NCBI RefSeq assembly: GCF_020382885.2
Contig: NC_058496.1
Span: forward strand, 2,575,001 to 2,639,000
Length of the DNA: 64,000 nucleotides
Source: Scatophagus argus
Lineage: Eukaryota > Chordata > Actinopteri > Scatophagidae
Direction: 5' to 3'
The notes beneath the pieces were generated by a model. The model saw nothing but the letters and a program-made list of their open reading frames with translations, was not told where the DNA came from and did not search any database. The translations under genes and the position numbers were made by a program. Below are positions 24,901-32,175 of the stretch, one piece after another (position 1 is the stretch's first letter; each line of letters starts with the position of its first letter).

Positions 24901-25271
24901 GCCTGAAAAAGAAGTGTTAGCCCCCCAACTCAAAGCGAAGCTAACCACATCCTGCATGCAGCTCTGCTCATAATGAACAGACACAAGATTCATCTTCTTG
25001 TCAATTTCAAAAGCAAATAAATATATTTCCAAAAAGGTCTGAACTACTCCTTTTAGGTCAGAGTGGATCAGCACTGTAGGTCTGACCTGGTGAGAATGAG
25101 ACGATCGAGGTTGATCCTCTGCTGCTTGGCGATCCATGCAGCCCGGTACAGCCTCTCAGCTGTCTTCAGCACATCGCTGTTGAGCCTCTGGATGAGCTGC
25201 TTCTCCGATGCCACGTACAGCCGCTCCTGCTTCAGGTGGTGGGCCAGAGTGTGGATGTCTGGCTTCACCAT
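3765..25271 (-). CDS. gapvd1: GAPVD1: RasGAP and VPS9 domain protein (26 coding exons)
   Basis: Orthologue of GAPVD1 (GAPex-5/RAP6), a peripheral endosomal and plasma-membrane protein that activates Rab5-family GTPases through a VPS9 exchange domain and carries a RasGAP-like domain; known roles are endocytosis and receptor and GLUT4 trafficking. Joining exons 2-27 gives 4347 nt, 1448 residues plus stop, close to the roughly 1480-residue mammalian protein. All junctions are GT-AG and every phase closes. RasGAP lies at about residues 147-385, with the RRG finger region at 172-174 and ICPAIVNP at 314-321. A long phospho-serine-rich linker follows, then the VPS9 domain at about 1308-1448. The start MVKPDIHTLAHHL matches the family start; an upstream in-frame stretch in exon 2 is 5'UTR. 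The introns hold many teleost repeats. Identity is near certain; single splice choices are less so. Confidence 0.97.
4169..4366 (-). CDS. gapvd1: gapvd1 exon 26, VPS9 core
   Basis: Residues 1337-1402: VYLKEAPWPSAQSEIRTINA to GADDFVPVLVFVLIR. The GADDFVPVLVFVLI block is the VPS9 signature; the conserved Asp contacts the Rab phosphate-binding region in VPS9 proteins. Acceptor ttgcag|GTTTAC, donor ATAAGG|gtaagc. Confidence 0.96.
4483..4555 (-). CDS. gapvd1: gapvd1 exon 25, start of VPS9 domain
   Basis: Residues 1312-1336: QLFHEHIQRLSKVVTANHKA to LQIPE. Acceptor cacacag|GCTTTT, donor CCGGAG|gtactc, ends in phase 0. A fold-back repeat begins 48 bp upstream of the acceptor. Confidence 0.95.
4603..4891. 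mobile_element. Fold-back (inverted repeat) element in a gapvd1 intron
   Basis: Left arm 4603-4722 and right arm 4754-4891 are imperfect reverse complements over about 120-135 bp. The inner 14-mer tggttagtttgctt (4695-4708) is exactly repeated inverted at 4776-4789; the outer 19-mer ccaccagattcctttgaca (4619-4637) has 18 of 19 matches inverted at 4847-4865. The following sequence to about 5107, ending gaactatcccttaaag, looks like the rest of a TTAA-type teleost repeat. Confidence 0.7.
5611..5824 (-). CDS. gapvd1: gapvd1 exon 24
   Basis: Residues 1241-1311: AFQGCTAADDKTAAVEDFL to KLAFYPNQDGDVLRD. The acceptor is ctccag|CGTTCC at 5824; a second AG eight bases downstream would break the frame. 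Donor GACCA|gtgagt, two-base carry. Confidence 0.94.
6127..6314 (-). CDS. gapvd1: gapvd1 exon 23
   Basis: Residues 1178-1240: RKRAPYIAYLTRCRQGLQT through RYFTTVCVRLLLEHMESK. Helical bundle region preceding VPS9. Acceptor ctttag|GAAGCG, donor TTAAAG|gtatct, phase 1. Confidence 0.95.
6460..6619 (-). CDS. gapvd1: gapvd1 exon 22
   Basis: Residues 1125-1177: DNEIVCFLKVQLAEAINLQD to CRKLLAAIAEDY. Start of the helical region before VPS9. Acceptor tctcag|ACAATG, donor TTACAG|gtaact, two-base carry. Confidence 0.95.
6860..6920 (+). mobile_element. Retroposon-like 3' tail
   Basis: The string ttggggatgaataaagtatc resembles the 3' tail of a very common fish retroposon (gggatcaataaagtatc...). Same signature at 58261-58310 and, inverted with a TAGA microsatellite, at 58508-58560. 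The parent family is not identified. Confidence 0.45.
7385..7490 (+). mobile_element. hAT-like repeat fragment
   Basis: gagatggaccgatatg, agggccgacgcggattatc and tggagccgatatatatt resemble the repeated GCCGATAT words of teleost hAT-type terminal regions. Fragment only; intronic in gapvd1, about 50 bp from exon 21. Confidence 0.4.
7538..7650 (-). CDS. gapvd1: gapvd1 exon 21
   Basis: Residues 1087-1124: SDAKKKLRLALCSADSVALP to NGLPDHMDSE. The donor GAAG|gtggac is the weakest in the gene, but the phase and the conserved continuation into exon 22 require it. Confidence 0.9.
7775..7901 (-). CDS. gapvd1: gapvd1 exon 20
   Basis: Residues 1045-1086: DLCPEDGVHDSPREDTLQ, NISTDDLPDSASQTAQQ, HDSKFSF. 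Acceptor tgacag|ATCTTT, donor TTCAG|gtctga, leaves a two-base carry. Confidence 0.92.
7997..8125 (-). CDS. gapvd1: gapvd1 exon 19
   Basis: Residues 1002-1044: DDPLSRQSCQTQAAEDILD, KYRNIKRTSPSDGA, then a glycine-rich tail. The AEDILDKYRN helix is conserved. Acceptor cctcag|ATGACC, donor ACAGGAG|gtcagg, phase 1. Confidence 0.92.
8231..8302 (-). CDS. gapvd1: gapvd1 exon 18
   Basis: Residues 978-1001: APIAAFRKRDKQEKDDVVQ then ERVPQ. Basic then acidic segment. Acceptor ctacag|CTCCGA, donor CACAAG|gtctgt, phase 1. More divergent from mammals than neighbouring exons. Confidence 0.88.
8303..10355. other. gapvd1 intron 17 contents
   Basis: Contains the hAT-like element, a purine-rich AAAG patch (9357-9382) and otherwise unremarkable sequence. 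No exon fits the conserved protein between exons 17 and 18. Confidence 0.6.
8582..9181. mobile_element. hAT-like non-autonomous element with terminal inverted repeats
   Basis: The left end ggggatgcacgatttta and right end atatcgtgcatccct are inverted copies (gggatgcacgat / atcgtgcatccc). About 600 bp with no coding capacity. GGGATGCACGAT ends are typical of teleost hAT MITEs. In gapvd1 intron 17. Confidence 0.65.
10356..10443 (-). CDS. gapvd1: gapvd1 exon 17
   Basis: Residues 949-977: AEDRKDSDDEKSDRSRPWW then RKRFVSAIPK. Acceptor cctgaag|GCTGAG, donor CCAAAG|gtaagg, ends in phase 1. The RPWWRKRF basic-aromatic patch is conserved. Confidence 0.93.
10529..10875 (-). CDS. gapvd1: gapvd1 exon 16
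   Basis: Residues 833-948: TIVRPKVHYARPPHPPPDPP, then KQRHSFPDRLVRSRSSDIV and SPSKDSLKGE. The proline-rich part is conserved in mammals; the SRSS context is a basophilic phosphosite-like motif. Acceptor cctcag|GCTCCT, donor GGAGAG|gtaagc, ends in phase 0. Confidence 0.94.
10876..11715. other. gapvd1 intron 15 contents
   Basis: Contains an (AC)n microsatellite (11415-11433). The part next to exon 15 (11470-11710) is repeat-free and of even composition. No coding signal seen. Confidence 0.55.
11716..11793 (-). CDS. gapvd1: gapvd1 exon 15
   Basis: Residues 807-832: GAHHLTSPPSQTDSLLAMF then DPLSSGE. Acceptor aaacag|GAGCGC, donor GTGAAG|gtaatt, phase 1. Confidence 0.92.
12143..12262 (-). CDS. 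gapvd1: gapvd1 exon 14
   Basis: Residues 767-806: GISATSEDIPNKIEDLRSE to PDGEESGH. Acceptor ttgcag|GCATCA, donor CCACG|gtagga, phase 1. Confidence 0.93.
12263..12907. other. gapvd1 intron 13 contents
   Basis: No recognisable repeat or exon; a short poly-C patch lies near 12699. Confidence 0.5.
12908..13042 (-). CDS. gapvd1: gapvd1 exon 13
   Basis: Residues 722-766: APDLKQEERLQELESCSG to RPSTPGLSVVS. Acceptor tggcag|AAGCCC, donor TCTCAG|gtataa, phase 1. The RPSTP context is a likely proline-directed phosphorylation site. Confidence 0.94.
13817..14108. mobile_element. TTAA-bounded MITE (piggyBac-like)
   Basis: Begins TTAAAGGACAGTTCACCCC and ends with the inverted copy GGGGTGAACTGGCCCTTTAA. 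Length 292 bp with TTAA at both ends, the piggyBac target-site signature. The interior (gtagagacgtctaccttc, gtggtgctcaaagcgcca) matches a MITE seen widely in fish. Open frames inside it are not genes. In gapvd1 intron 12. Confidence 0.85.
14451..14588 (-). CDS. gapvd1: gapvd1 exon 12
   Basis: Residues 676-721: AAAENMLGSLLCLPGSGSV to AWSVEVLPSDS. Acceptor tctcag|GGGCAG supplies GG to the split codon; donor CTCGG|gtaggc, phase 1. Confidence 0.94.
14589..17535. other. gapvd1 intron 11 contents
   Basis: About 2.9 kb. Holds the repeat copy at 14930-15215, a motif-rich non-coding block at 15960-16110 and simple AT-rich sequence. No exon signal. Confidence 0.55.
14930..15215 (+). mobile_element. 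Dispersed teleost repeat, copy 1, with a SINE-like tail inside
   Basis: ctccagcttcttaaatgtgag, gatctgcttgtcattta and the end cgttagatgcagccct match a repeat common in fish introns; diverged copies lie at 18330-18572, 26010-26130 and 28215-28375. At 15016-15082 it is interrupted by aaagtgccatgagata...tttggcgctgtataaataaa, a typical fish SINE/LINE 3' end. Confidence 0.55.
17536..17709 (-). CDS. gapvd1: gapvd1 exon 11
   Basis: Residues 618-675: ATTQDNLDDKLRKFEIRDMM to DEDRLQEIAG. Strongly conserved acidic linker. Acceptor ccttcag|CCACCA, donor AGCAG|gtgagc, phase 1. Confidence 0.95.
17829..17954 (-). CDS. gapvd1: gapvd1 exon 10
   Basis: Residues 576-617: GPSNRSNSVSSLDLEGESV to EALQLLEHEQ, nearly identical to the mammalian segment. 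Phase 1 at both ends; acceptor cttccag|GTCCAT, donor AACAAG|gtaaat. Confidence 0.95.
18330..18572 (-). mobile_element. Dispersed teleost repeat, copy 2 (inverted, ends near exon 9 donor)
   Basis: Reads as the family on the minus strand: cagcagctaatcc-like end, gaccaaagtgacatcttta and ttaaatgtcaaaaattgg. Ends about 10 bp from the exon 9 splice donor at 18582. Confidence 0.55.
18583..18712 (-). CDS. gapvd1: gapvd1 exon 9
   Basis: Residues 533-575: VLNLQMADGAQGDGHADDT to KTLRFSLCSDNLEGISE. Acceptor ctgtag|GTTTTG, donor CGGAGG|gtcagt. A repeat copy ends about 10 bp beyond the donor (see findings). Confidence 0.94.
19043..19200 (-). CDS. gapvd1: gapvd1 exon 8
   Basis: Residues 480-532: AAARSRSRTNIAQEGEAEA through VPGMMSENE. 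Acceptor cacccag|CAGCCG supplies two bases to the split alanine codon; donor AATGAG|gtaata, ends in phase 0. Confidence 0.94.
19201..21650. other. gapvd1 intron 7 contents
   Basis: About 2.45 kb, no clear transposon. The last third (21240-21500) is rich in TAATTA-type words and looks constrained. No exon seen. Confidence 0.55.
21651..21843 (-). CDS. gapvd1: gapvd1 exon 7
   Basis: Residues 416-479: VDFVRSVMAGDHL, then the conserved NTPQLSPATTPANKKNRLPI motif that opens the Ser/Thr-rich linker. Acceptor tgcacag|GTGGAC, donor CCATAG|gtacct, ends in phase 1. Confidence 0.95.
21844..23100. other. gapvd1 intron 6 contents
   Basis: Unremarkable AT-rich sequence with no recognised repeat or exon. 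Confidence 0.5.
23101..23235 (-). CDS. gapvd1: gapvd1 exon 6, end of RasGAP domain
   Basis: Residues 371-415, SCVAAFLDVVIGGRAVE through YITHNQLLVL. Phase 0 at both ends; acceptor tctgcag|AGTTGC, donor GTGCTG|gtaggc. Confidence 0.93.
23336..23419 (-). CDS. gapvd1: gapvd1 exon 5
   Basis: Residues 343-370, VGQLLQQLAMADDDADPR then RKSSLSKFDK. Phase 0 at both ends; acceptor catatag|GTTGGG, donor GACAAG|gtgtgc. The ADDDADPR loop is more acidic than the mammalian TGSEEGDPR. Confidence 0.93.
23511..24083 (-). CDS. gapvd1: gapvd1 exon 4, RasGAP core
   Basis: Residues 152-342 (VLRYLIEFELKES to EVARFNLMQ), the largest exon. Holds the RRLLRRGTCAF arginine-finger region and the RasGAP signature FICPAIVNPEQYG. 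Acceptor ctcccag|GTGTTG, donor ATGCAG|gtcagt, phase 0 at both ends. Confidence 0.96.
24196..24463 (-). CDS. gapvd1: gapvd1 exon 3
   Basis: Residues 62-151, from SAEASPAECCQHAK to NCIMQEDESYLLQ. Completes the serine codon split with exon 2. Acceptor tgtacag|TGCGG, donor CTGCAG|gtcagg, ends in phase 0 where the RasGAP domain begins. Confidence 0.95.
24839..25060 (-). mobile_element. Common teleost repeat with poly(A) tract in intron 2
   Basis: On the minus strand, aaaggagtagttcagac, tttttggaaatatatttatt and gacaagaagatgaatctt match a very widespread fish repeat that begins GGAATAGTTTGACATTTTGG. An A run of about 26 (24839-24864) sits at its far end. Confidence 0.55.
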
Positions 25272-25305
25272 CTTCACCAGCTCACACAGGCAGAGAGCGA
25301 AATGA
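25087..25305 (-). CDS. gapvd1: gapvd1 exon 2 (start codon at 25271)
   Basis: Acceptor tgctccag|TCATTTC; 34 nt of 5'UTR, then ATG at 25271-25269. Encodes residues 1-61 (MVKPDIHTLAHHL to LDRLILT) plus two bases. Donor CACCAG|gtcaga. Confidence 0.95.
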
Positions 25306-26009
25306 CTGGAGCATGAAAGGGACAAGATAGGAAGAGAATGAGGTGAATAATGTATAAGCAGTTAATATTAAACTTAAATTCACTGTTTGAGTGACAATGC
25401 ATTTAATGGTAAATGTATTTAGAGGAGAAACAGGATATGGTTCCCTTTTCTGTAAACAACTGGCTGAACAAAAGCTCATACATGATGCTCGCGTCATGCA
25501 GGGAAGTCATTTACATTCCATGTGTTTCACACGCTGGCCCAATGACAACAGCAAAAGCACGCTTTTTCTCAAGCTTCAGGAGACACAACACAACAGAATA
25601 TGCTAATCACTCTCCCTTCTCCAAACATCAACAGCCAAGACATACAAACCAGGCAGAGTGCATGAAATTTGAATGATTTCTTGGAGAATCCTTTGCACAA
25701 AAGCCTCTTTGTGGCTGGTTGGTAACACAGCAAACACAGATTTAGCTGTGGGGTTATGGGAGGAGAATGAGACTCGACTGCCTCAGAGTGTCACTGCTCG
25801 CAAGCTAACAGACAACCACAACATTAGAGATGAAATGCCTGACAAATCAAATTGGTTATGCAGATTTAAACACATAATGATAGGCTTTACATTGAATTCC
25901 CTTGGCAAACCAAGAAAAAAACTGCGATTACTTATCTCCAATTACTGCAATAGATTGTCATCATTTTTGCAAAACAAAAAGGCCATTTTAAAGTAGAGCA
26001 ACAGTGACT

Positions 26010-26130
26010 GGTCTATTAATAGATTCCTTGGTCAAAAGAAAGTTTGCTTCAAACCATTTTGATAATCAATTAATCACTCATTTTTCAAGCAAAAATGTCA
26101 AACATTTGCAGGTTCCAATCTGCTGCTCAC
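26010..26130 (+). mobile_element. Dispersed teleost repeat, copy 3
   Basis: taatcaattaatcactcat followed by caagcaaaaatgtcaaacat and tgcaggttccaatctgct matches the family of 14930-15215. Confidence 0.5.
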
Positions 26131-26147
26131 ACTGTGTGTACATCAAT

Positions 26148-26270
26148 CAGCGGTTTTCAAAGTAGGGTGCTGGGACCCCAAGGGGTTCTTGAGAAGGTTC
26201 CAGGGTGTCCCCAACAAAAAGGGGAATTACACATTTTCACTAGAATTCCATAAATAACACAATGACTGAA
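26148..26270 (+). mobile_element. hAT-type terminal repeat, copy A
   Basis: cagcggttttcaaagtaggg, gctgggaccccaagggg and attccataaataacacaatg. Similar in order and spacing to copy B at 36624-36750. CAG-GGTT-TCAAAG-GGGG ends are typical of teleost hAT elements. Confidence 0.6.
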
Positions 26271-27172
26271 TGAGTAGTTTGCACATGAGTATCATAAACT
26301 TTATGTGATAAAACATATAGAAGCAAAACTGGGACCCTGGGACTAGCAAAACATTTCAACTAATACTATCTGATTTGAGCATCTCAGTACAGAACATACA
26401 CTCAGGTAGCACATTACCTGAAAACTGTCAGAAGGTGGCTGCACTAAAAGTAGTCACTTAGTGAGGGCTTTATGTTTTTGTCAACTGGTGATATAAAAGG
26501 CTTTTAAACAAGCAAAAAACGCACATCTTTCTTCAGTTCCTTTTATTTCAATTTACATGTTAATGAACTGACAACTTAGTGACTCACAAGTACACACACG
26601 GTGCATTTCCATGCGTACACATGCATGTTCTTGAATAAGCACATTCTTCACATACTTGGAAGGAAGTGAAAAAGCAACTAAGCTACTAAGTGGCTAGCAG
26701 AGAGAGTGACTGCCATTTGCCGTGGCCCCCTGTGCCTGCCAGCTTCAATACAATCCACTACATAAGACTACCTGGTGAGTCAGTCATGAAGCACACTGAG
26801 GAACTCTAAAGCAGAAGAGAAACCAAACAACAGACAGTGTGAGGGGAGGCACAATCTGTGATTTTGTGAGTGGTGTGAGAATGATCGTAGCTGTGGCAGG
26901 ACACAATCCTGTTCACATGACAGACAAGAGGACCAACTGCAACATCAGTGTAAGCATCATAATTATAACAACAGGGTGTCATAAGAGACGAGAGGCAGGG
27001 TGAAGAATAACAGGGTTTAAAAGGCCTGGGTAAGTTCAACTACTTCAGTAATGCAATGAAAACTCTTACAATTCATTACTTTTGAAATGGAACCACAAAA
27101 CAAAAGTACTATAGAGTAAAGGTATTTGGAAAAGAGCCATCTCCTCCCACGACATGATCAAACACAAACACA

Positions 27173-27197
27173 AACACACACACACACACACACACAC
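27173..27197. repeat. (CA)n microsatellite
   Basis: About twelve CA units preceded by imperfect aaacac units. Confidence 0.9.
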
Positions 27198-28214
27198 GGA
27201 GTGACCAATGGAACAAAGTGCTCTTTATAAATAGTCAAAGTATTTCACTTTCAAGAGGTATTCATGGATCTGAGCCAACATCCTCTTCACACTTCCTTTT
27301 CAGATAATTTCTTACACTGCTCAGCAAGTGAATTCTGTACACCAAATACATGAGATATACGAGTGATCTTTCCCACCATCCAGCTGGAGCCTCAATACCT
27401 CTCCAGCACTGACTGAAATGTTTCCATACCATCGATTATCAAAAACTGCCAAGAAAGGAAAGCTGACATTGTTGAGTATATGGACAGGCTATTGGTGCTG
27501 GTTAGTTGGGGAAGGCGAGGGAATGACAAGCACTTCTCTTTTCTTTTCTTCATCCAGATTTAGCCTGCTAGTCACCCACTTCTCTGACCTTAAGACAACC
27601 TCTACACCGTCCACCGGCTCTGACACAAGATGCTGCAGTGATGGCAAAAAGAGAACACAAAAAACAACCAAGTCTTTCCAAACCCATGTGTCTCCACCAA
27701 ATACAGAATGATGGGATGATCTGTTTTATGTGGCTCCTCCATATTCACGTGAGAAAACAGTGTTTAGGAAGGAATTTTATTCTATATGGAATAAATAAAC
27801 AGTGCTTGAAATTACCATGAAACATTGTTTCCATTGATGGCCATGTGCTGAAGCTGAATGTCACAACGACACTATAAACTCAGGTATCATGGAACTTAAC
27901 CCAGTTTTCCATAGGTGCTGTCACTTTATCTGCTGTCTGGAGGGCAACGTCCTACAATTTCACATTTTTCAGGGCCTCTGACGGTGGGTTGAGCCTTTTC
28001 TTGTTGCCAAAGACACTCCATCTACACTACTGAGTGAAATCGCCTCGAGTAAATTAAGAAAACATTGGATTTGCAGGGTGAAATATGAGGACACAATGGT
28101 TTACCCAAAACAAAATCCTACAGACGTACAGCAGTAGCCATGAAAAAATAAAGCAAAAAGCACAAACACACTAAAACTGCAAACAGTAGCAAGTTAGTTG
28201 TCAACTTGTAAATT

Positions 28215-28375
28215 AACCAAATGTTGACAATCGATTAATCTGTCATTTTTTGAGTTTCTACTCTCTGAATTCAACCTCCAACACTGATCGACATTCATCA
28301 CCGTTTTCTGACCTTTAACAGACAAAACAACTAATCTAATAATCAAAAAAATAATTCATAAATCGTTAGTGGTGA
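28215..28375 (+). mobile_element. Dispersed teleost repeat, copy 4
   Basis: gacaatcgattaatctgtcat, gaccttt-acagacaaaacaac and aataattcataaatcgttag follow the order of the same family. Diverged. Confidence 0.45.
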
Positions 28376-28904
28376 CCTTAAAGCACACAGACACAACACA
28401 CATATGAAACCATCTCAGCAGTGCAATATCCCCCAGACTCTGACCCAGACTGACTGCAGATTCTCAGAAACAAAACAGATTTCAGTAATTCGTCACAACA
28501 GAAACTAGAGGCAGTAAAACACATGAGGAATACTGACATTGTCATCTGTATCAACTAAAATGACCACTGCAGTTGTGGTTTTCTGCGGCACTCTCAATAT
28601 TGCACATCCTGAAAAGAAAAGATGAACTTAATTCTGAGTAATCAATGAGACAAGTCAAGTGATCCAGTTACAGAAAGTGTGTGATCACTTGGTCACAAGT
28701 GAACTTAAGTCATTCCACTTCCACACACCATCAATGACACCATTTCCAGGCGACCTGTAGTCATCACTACAGAGGAAAGAAAGTCCTGCTGATGGATTCT
28801 CTGCTGGATCATGACTTCACCATACAATGAAACTAACTAGCTATGATGCAATGTGACATTTGGCAGTGATACAGGATTTGGATAATTCAGGACCAGAACA
28901 CTAT

Positions 28905-28934
28905 GACACAACTTGACACAACTTGACACAACTT
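28905..28934. repeat. Three tandem copies of a 10-bp unit
   Basis: gacacaactt occurs three times perfectly in tandem. Confidence 0.95.
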
Positions 28935-29909
28935 CAAAGTGAGAGGTAATGACTGTATATTTGGATATTTTAATCAAATGTCATTTAGGCTTTAAGTCCC
29001 ATGTTCACAGAGCCTTCAGAGCTTTTATTTGCCTATTCTCTCAGACAAACAGTAAAAAGGCAAAAGCTTATAATTTGATGATATAAAACAGAAAAACAAT
29101 AAGTGACAAGCAAATGCTTTAACATGATAACGTAATTAAAAAAAAGTACTTGCTGATATTAACCCAACTGACTTATTTTTGTCAGAAATATTGGACATAG
29201 AGAGATAATTTCGGTAAGGGTTAATATCCAGTATAATCATTAATGATGTTGATGATGAACTGATGATCACTGTATATATATATATCTCACGACCTTTCAA
29301 GCCTTAACGTTACACACACTTCATCTGAACGGTCATGTTAGCAGGCTACAACTTTAGACATTCCTTTCGCAGACTCCATGAGTGGGTGGGGGCACATTTG
29401 ACAAAAAAGTTGTACGCTTTCAATGTCCTTGATTCGATGGTGTACCAACATTAGCCTGACATTTACATTTACACAAACAGCCAACAAATCAAGATCAGTT
29501 AGGTTAGGTTCACGCCACCGCTTGCTAGGTAAACTTTCCTCGCATTAACTTAGCATCAAACGAGCGGACTATCATATCAAATAAACCACGTAGGTAACGT
29601 AACCCAGATGTAACGCTGGGTCAGCGAACTGACACAACCCCAGACACCCAGATGCTACAGTGGTACGGGTCAAGACGAACTTGTGTTTGTACTGATTTGA
29701 AGAAGGAGCACAGAGAGCAGACTGGTGAACTGGCTAACCTAGCGTTAGCCTGCTTACGTTACCCAAGTTAAACTCGGCTAACGTTTGCTAGTCAAGCAGA
29801 GTAAGCTAACGATAAGCTAGTCGGCTACGTTAGCTTAGCTTTAGACTGCAGGGTCCCGAGAGACCAAATGTGATCAAATAAACACGCGAATATAAATTCA
29901 ACAACTTAC

Positions 29910-30082
29910 CAAACGTAATTAGGGCGTACTGGGTGTTCACGGTTTGTCTAAACACAGCTGATCAAAAGATTTCTCGAGTTGTTTGTTGGCGGTTAGCGTC
30001 TCACACTGGCTTCTGCAAGAGCGAACAGTGCTGTCATTTGCTGTCATCACGAGGAGACCTGCGCAGCCCGCATGCGCAGGGG
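29910..30082 (-). other. gapvd1: gapvd1 non-coding exon 1 (5'UTR), approximate 5' end
   Basis: A strong minus-strand donor (TTTG|gtaagttgtt) ends at 29910 and would splice to the exon 2 acceptor at 25305. The sequence upstream is CpG-containing and holds an NRF1-like box. No start codon from here reads into exon 2 in frame. The upstream boundary (transcription start) is a guess. Confidence 0.5.
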
Positions 30083-30083
30083 C
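30058..30083 (-). promoter_or_regulatory. NRF1-like box in the gapvd1 promoter
   Basis: Two closely spaced TGCGCA half-motifs, one inside CGCATGCGCAGG, lie just upstream of the putative non-coding first exon of gapvd1. This resembles the NRF1 consensus TGCGCATGCGCA, which is common in TATA-less housekeeping promoters. Motif match only. Confidence 0.4.
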
Positions 30084-32150
30084 TTGTTAAAGGGAGTTCA
30101 CACACTAACAGAAAACAGGGCTCATTCCCGCAAAATGAGAGTTGGTTGCAATTTCTAATAAATCCTACACACTGTAACCCTTTGTTATTGTATGTCCTGT
30201 CTTACAGGATAATATCTAACACTGTATTTTTATGTGCATTCAAAGATTCACAAATTAATTTTCTTTCTCAAATTGTCTGGTGATGTGCTTTGCTCTTCTC
30301 ATTTGGTCTCTTGGCTTAAAGTGGGCATGCGCACAATTGTAATGTTAATATTATTAATTAATTCTAAAATATGTGGACTAAATAATATCACTGCACTGGT
30401 TATCACAGCCAAACTGTGCCTCTTTGTGTGGCCTTCTCTCAAGATAAAAGCATAATAAAGCAGAGATACTGAGAGCTGAGACATATGACGCTGGCTGCTA
30501 ACCAATTAGAGCTGACAAACAATGAAATAAATGGTTCTGAGATAAAGCAGAGCAGGCCCCACATCCCACAATGCAACACTGAAAAGAACAATAGCGCTGT
30601 CTGTCTCTGGATTTTACATCTGATTGAAATCTAATTTGTCATAATAAATCATGATTTGTGAATTCTTCCTGTTTTGTGGTGTGTGTGTAGTGGTGGTGGT
30701 GGTGGTGGTGGTGTGTTGCTATGTTATTGTATTTTAAGTTTTTATTTTCGTGTACTGAAATTGTACAGTGCGTGGTTGTAATATTTTTTCAGATGTTCTC
30801 TGAAAATAAAGCTGACTTAACTTGATTTCCACACACACTGTAACTCAGTTACTGTTGTCTTCTGGATGCAGCTGCTGCACAGAGCCCACATGGGATCATT
30901 ACAGGAAAATATTCATGCTTTTACAGGATGCATTTTCATTTTTTTCTCAAAATTTCTTTTGAATTAGACAAATCAAGTGGGGGCCTTCAGAAGTTGCAGT
31001 CGTTTTAGTCTGAAATTGAGTCTTTGTGTCACTATTCACTGACCACAGATCAGCAAGGGAATTTAGTTTTTAAAATAAAACCATAAAGTTGAACATCATC
31101 TTATCTTCAAATTAACACTGATATGTACAGTTTGTTCATGCTGTGACCTAACTATTGTTTTAAGTTCAACTTAAAAAATTAAACGTATTGTTTCAACAAA
31201 TGCATAAATGTTAATGATGAATTTAAAATCAACTGTATGAAGACTCATATTAAGAAACATTCACAGGTAAATCATTAAAATTATTTTATCTACTTTGATT
31301 GTAATTTATTTATTCACTTTAAACCTAAGACAGCAGAATCTAGATATAAAAAATATTAATAACCAAAATAAAGACACTTAACTGAGCCAATCATAACAGG
31401 TTTAAAAAAGTAATTCATATAGTGTTCCACTAGGTGGCGCTCTAATACCATAGAACAAAGACACCTGAGGAAACGCTGTAGATCCTTGACAGCCTGACGT
31501 GAGTCAGACATGTTACAGCACATTCATAGTTAAATGGAAAACTGAGGAAATTGATATTCAAACTGGTGGTGTATCTTGTGTCTCTAAAGTTTTTTCACTT
31601 TATACTTTATATAGTATGTCTGAATTCTTCTACAGTGTAGTTCATTCCTAACTTTTAAAGGATCAAGTTTATTCCCTGAATTGTCTTGTTTGAATACTCG
31701 TGTGCGCATGTGTGTCATCCAAGCGAAAGAGTGAATTGGACAGGCAGCTTACGTCTTCAGGTTCTTGCGTATATCAATCCCATTGACGGAAACTGTAGTA
31801 TTTCTCCTCCTGAAATGCCTAATAAGGAGTACAGTGGAAGGGAAATGCAAAGCCGTGAGGTTGCCTGTTAAATTCCATTTATTATATATTATATATGAGT
31901 TATAAACATCACAAAATATAAAGTTCAGGAAGGTCTTGCACAAAGATATATATAATCAAGTAAAAGAGCAACCTTAGATTAGTCAACAATGGCAACGGAA
32001 GCAGGCGTTTCATCACATCTGTGATCGGTTCTGCAGCTGTGTTAGAAACATTCTCATTCTATAATTTATGTTTTAGTGCAAACAAAGACTTTGCAGCTTG
32101 TGGCTCCAAGGGATTATTCAATATTAATAATAAAGCAGGATTCGACAGTA
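30083..32150. other. Spacer between gapvd1 promoter and ajm1 3' end
   Basis: AT-rich. Contains a (GGT)n tract (30691-30713) and scattered hexamers. The small frame at 29933-30283 is antisense to the gapvd1 first exon and has no family resemblance. Confidence 0.5.
30691..30713. repeat. (TGG)n microsatellite
   Basis: About seven to eight TGG units. Confidence 0.9.
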
Positions 32151-32169
32151 TAGATGTTAAGGTTGCTCT

Positions 32170-32175
32170 TTTATT
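32170..32175 (-). terminator. Candidate ajm1 poly(A) signal AATAAA
   Basis: Minus-strand AATAAA about 1.07 kb after the ajm1 stop, implying a 3'UTR of about 32150-33247. Other AATAAA matches lie further on in AT-rich DNA, so the true end is uncertain. Confidence 0.35.

Larger units (their letters stand above)
25306..29909. other. gapvd1 intron 1
   Basis: About 4.6 kb between the non-coding first exon and the start-codon exon. Contains repeat copies (26010-26130, 26148-26270, 28215-28375), a (CA)n run (27173-27197), three tandem copies of gacacaactt (28905-28934) and a cluster of GTTAGC/GCTAAC words (29730-29850). Confidence 0.65.

Noticed and set aside
24760-25137. Minus-strand frame of 125 residues between gapvd1 exons 2 and 3
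   Set aside because: Made from an intronic repeat with a long A tract plus the end of exon 2; not coding.
29933-30283. Plus-strand frame of 116 residues near the gapvd1 promoter
   Set aside because: Antisense to the inferred first exon, no recognisable domain and no poly(A) or splice context.
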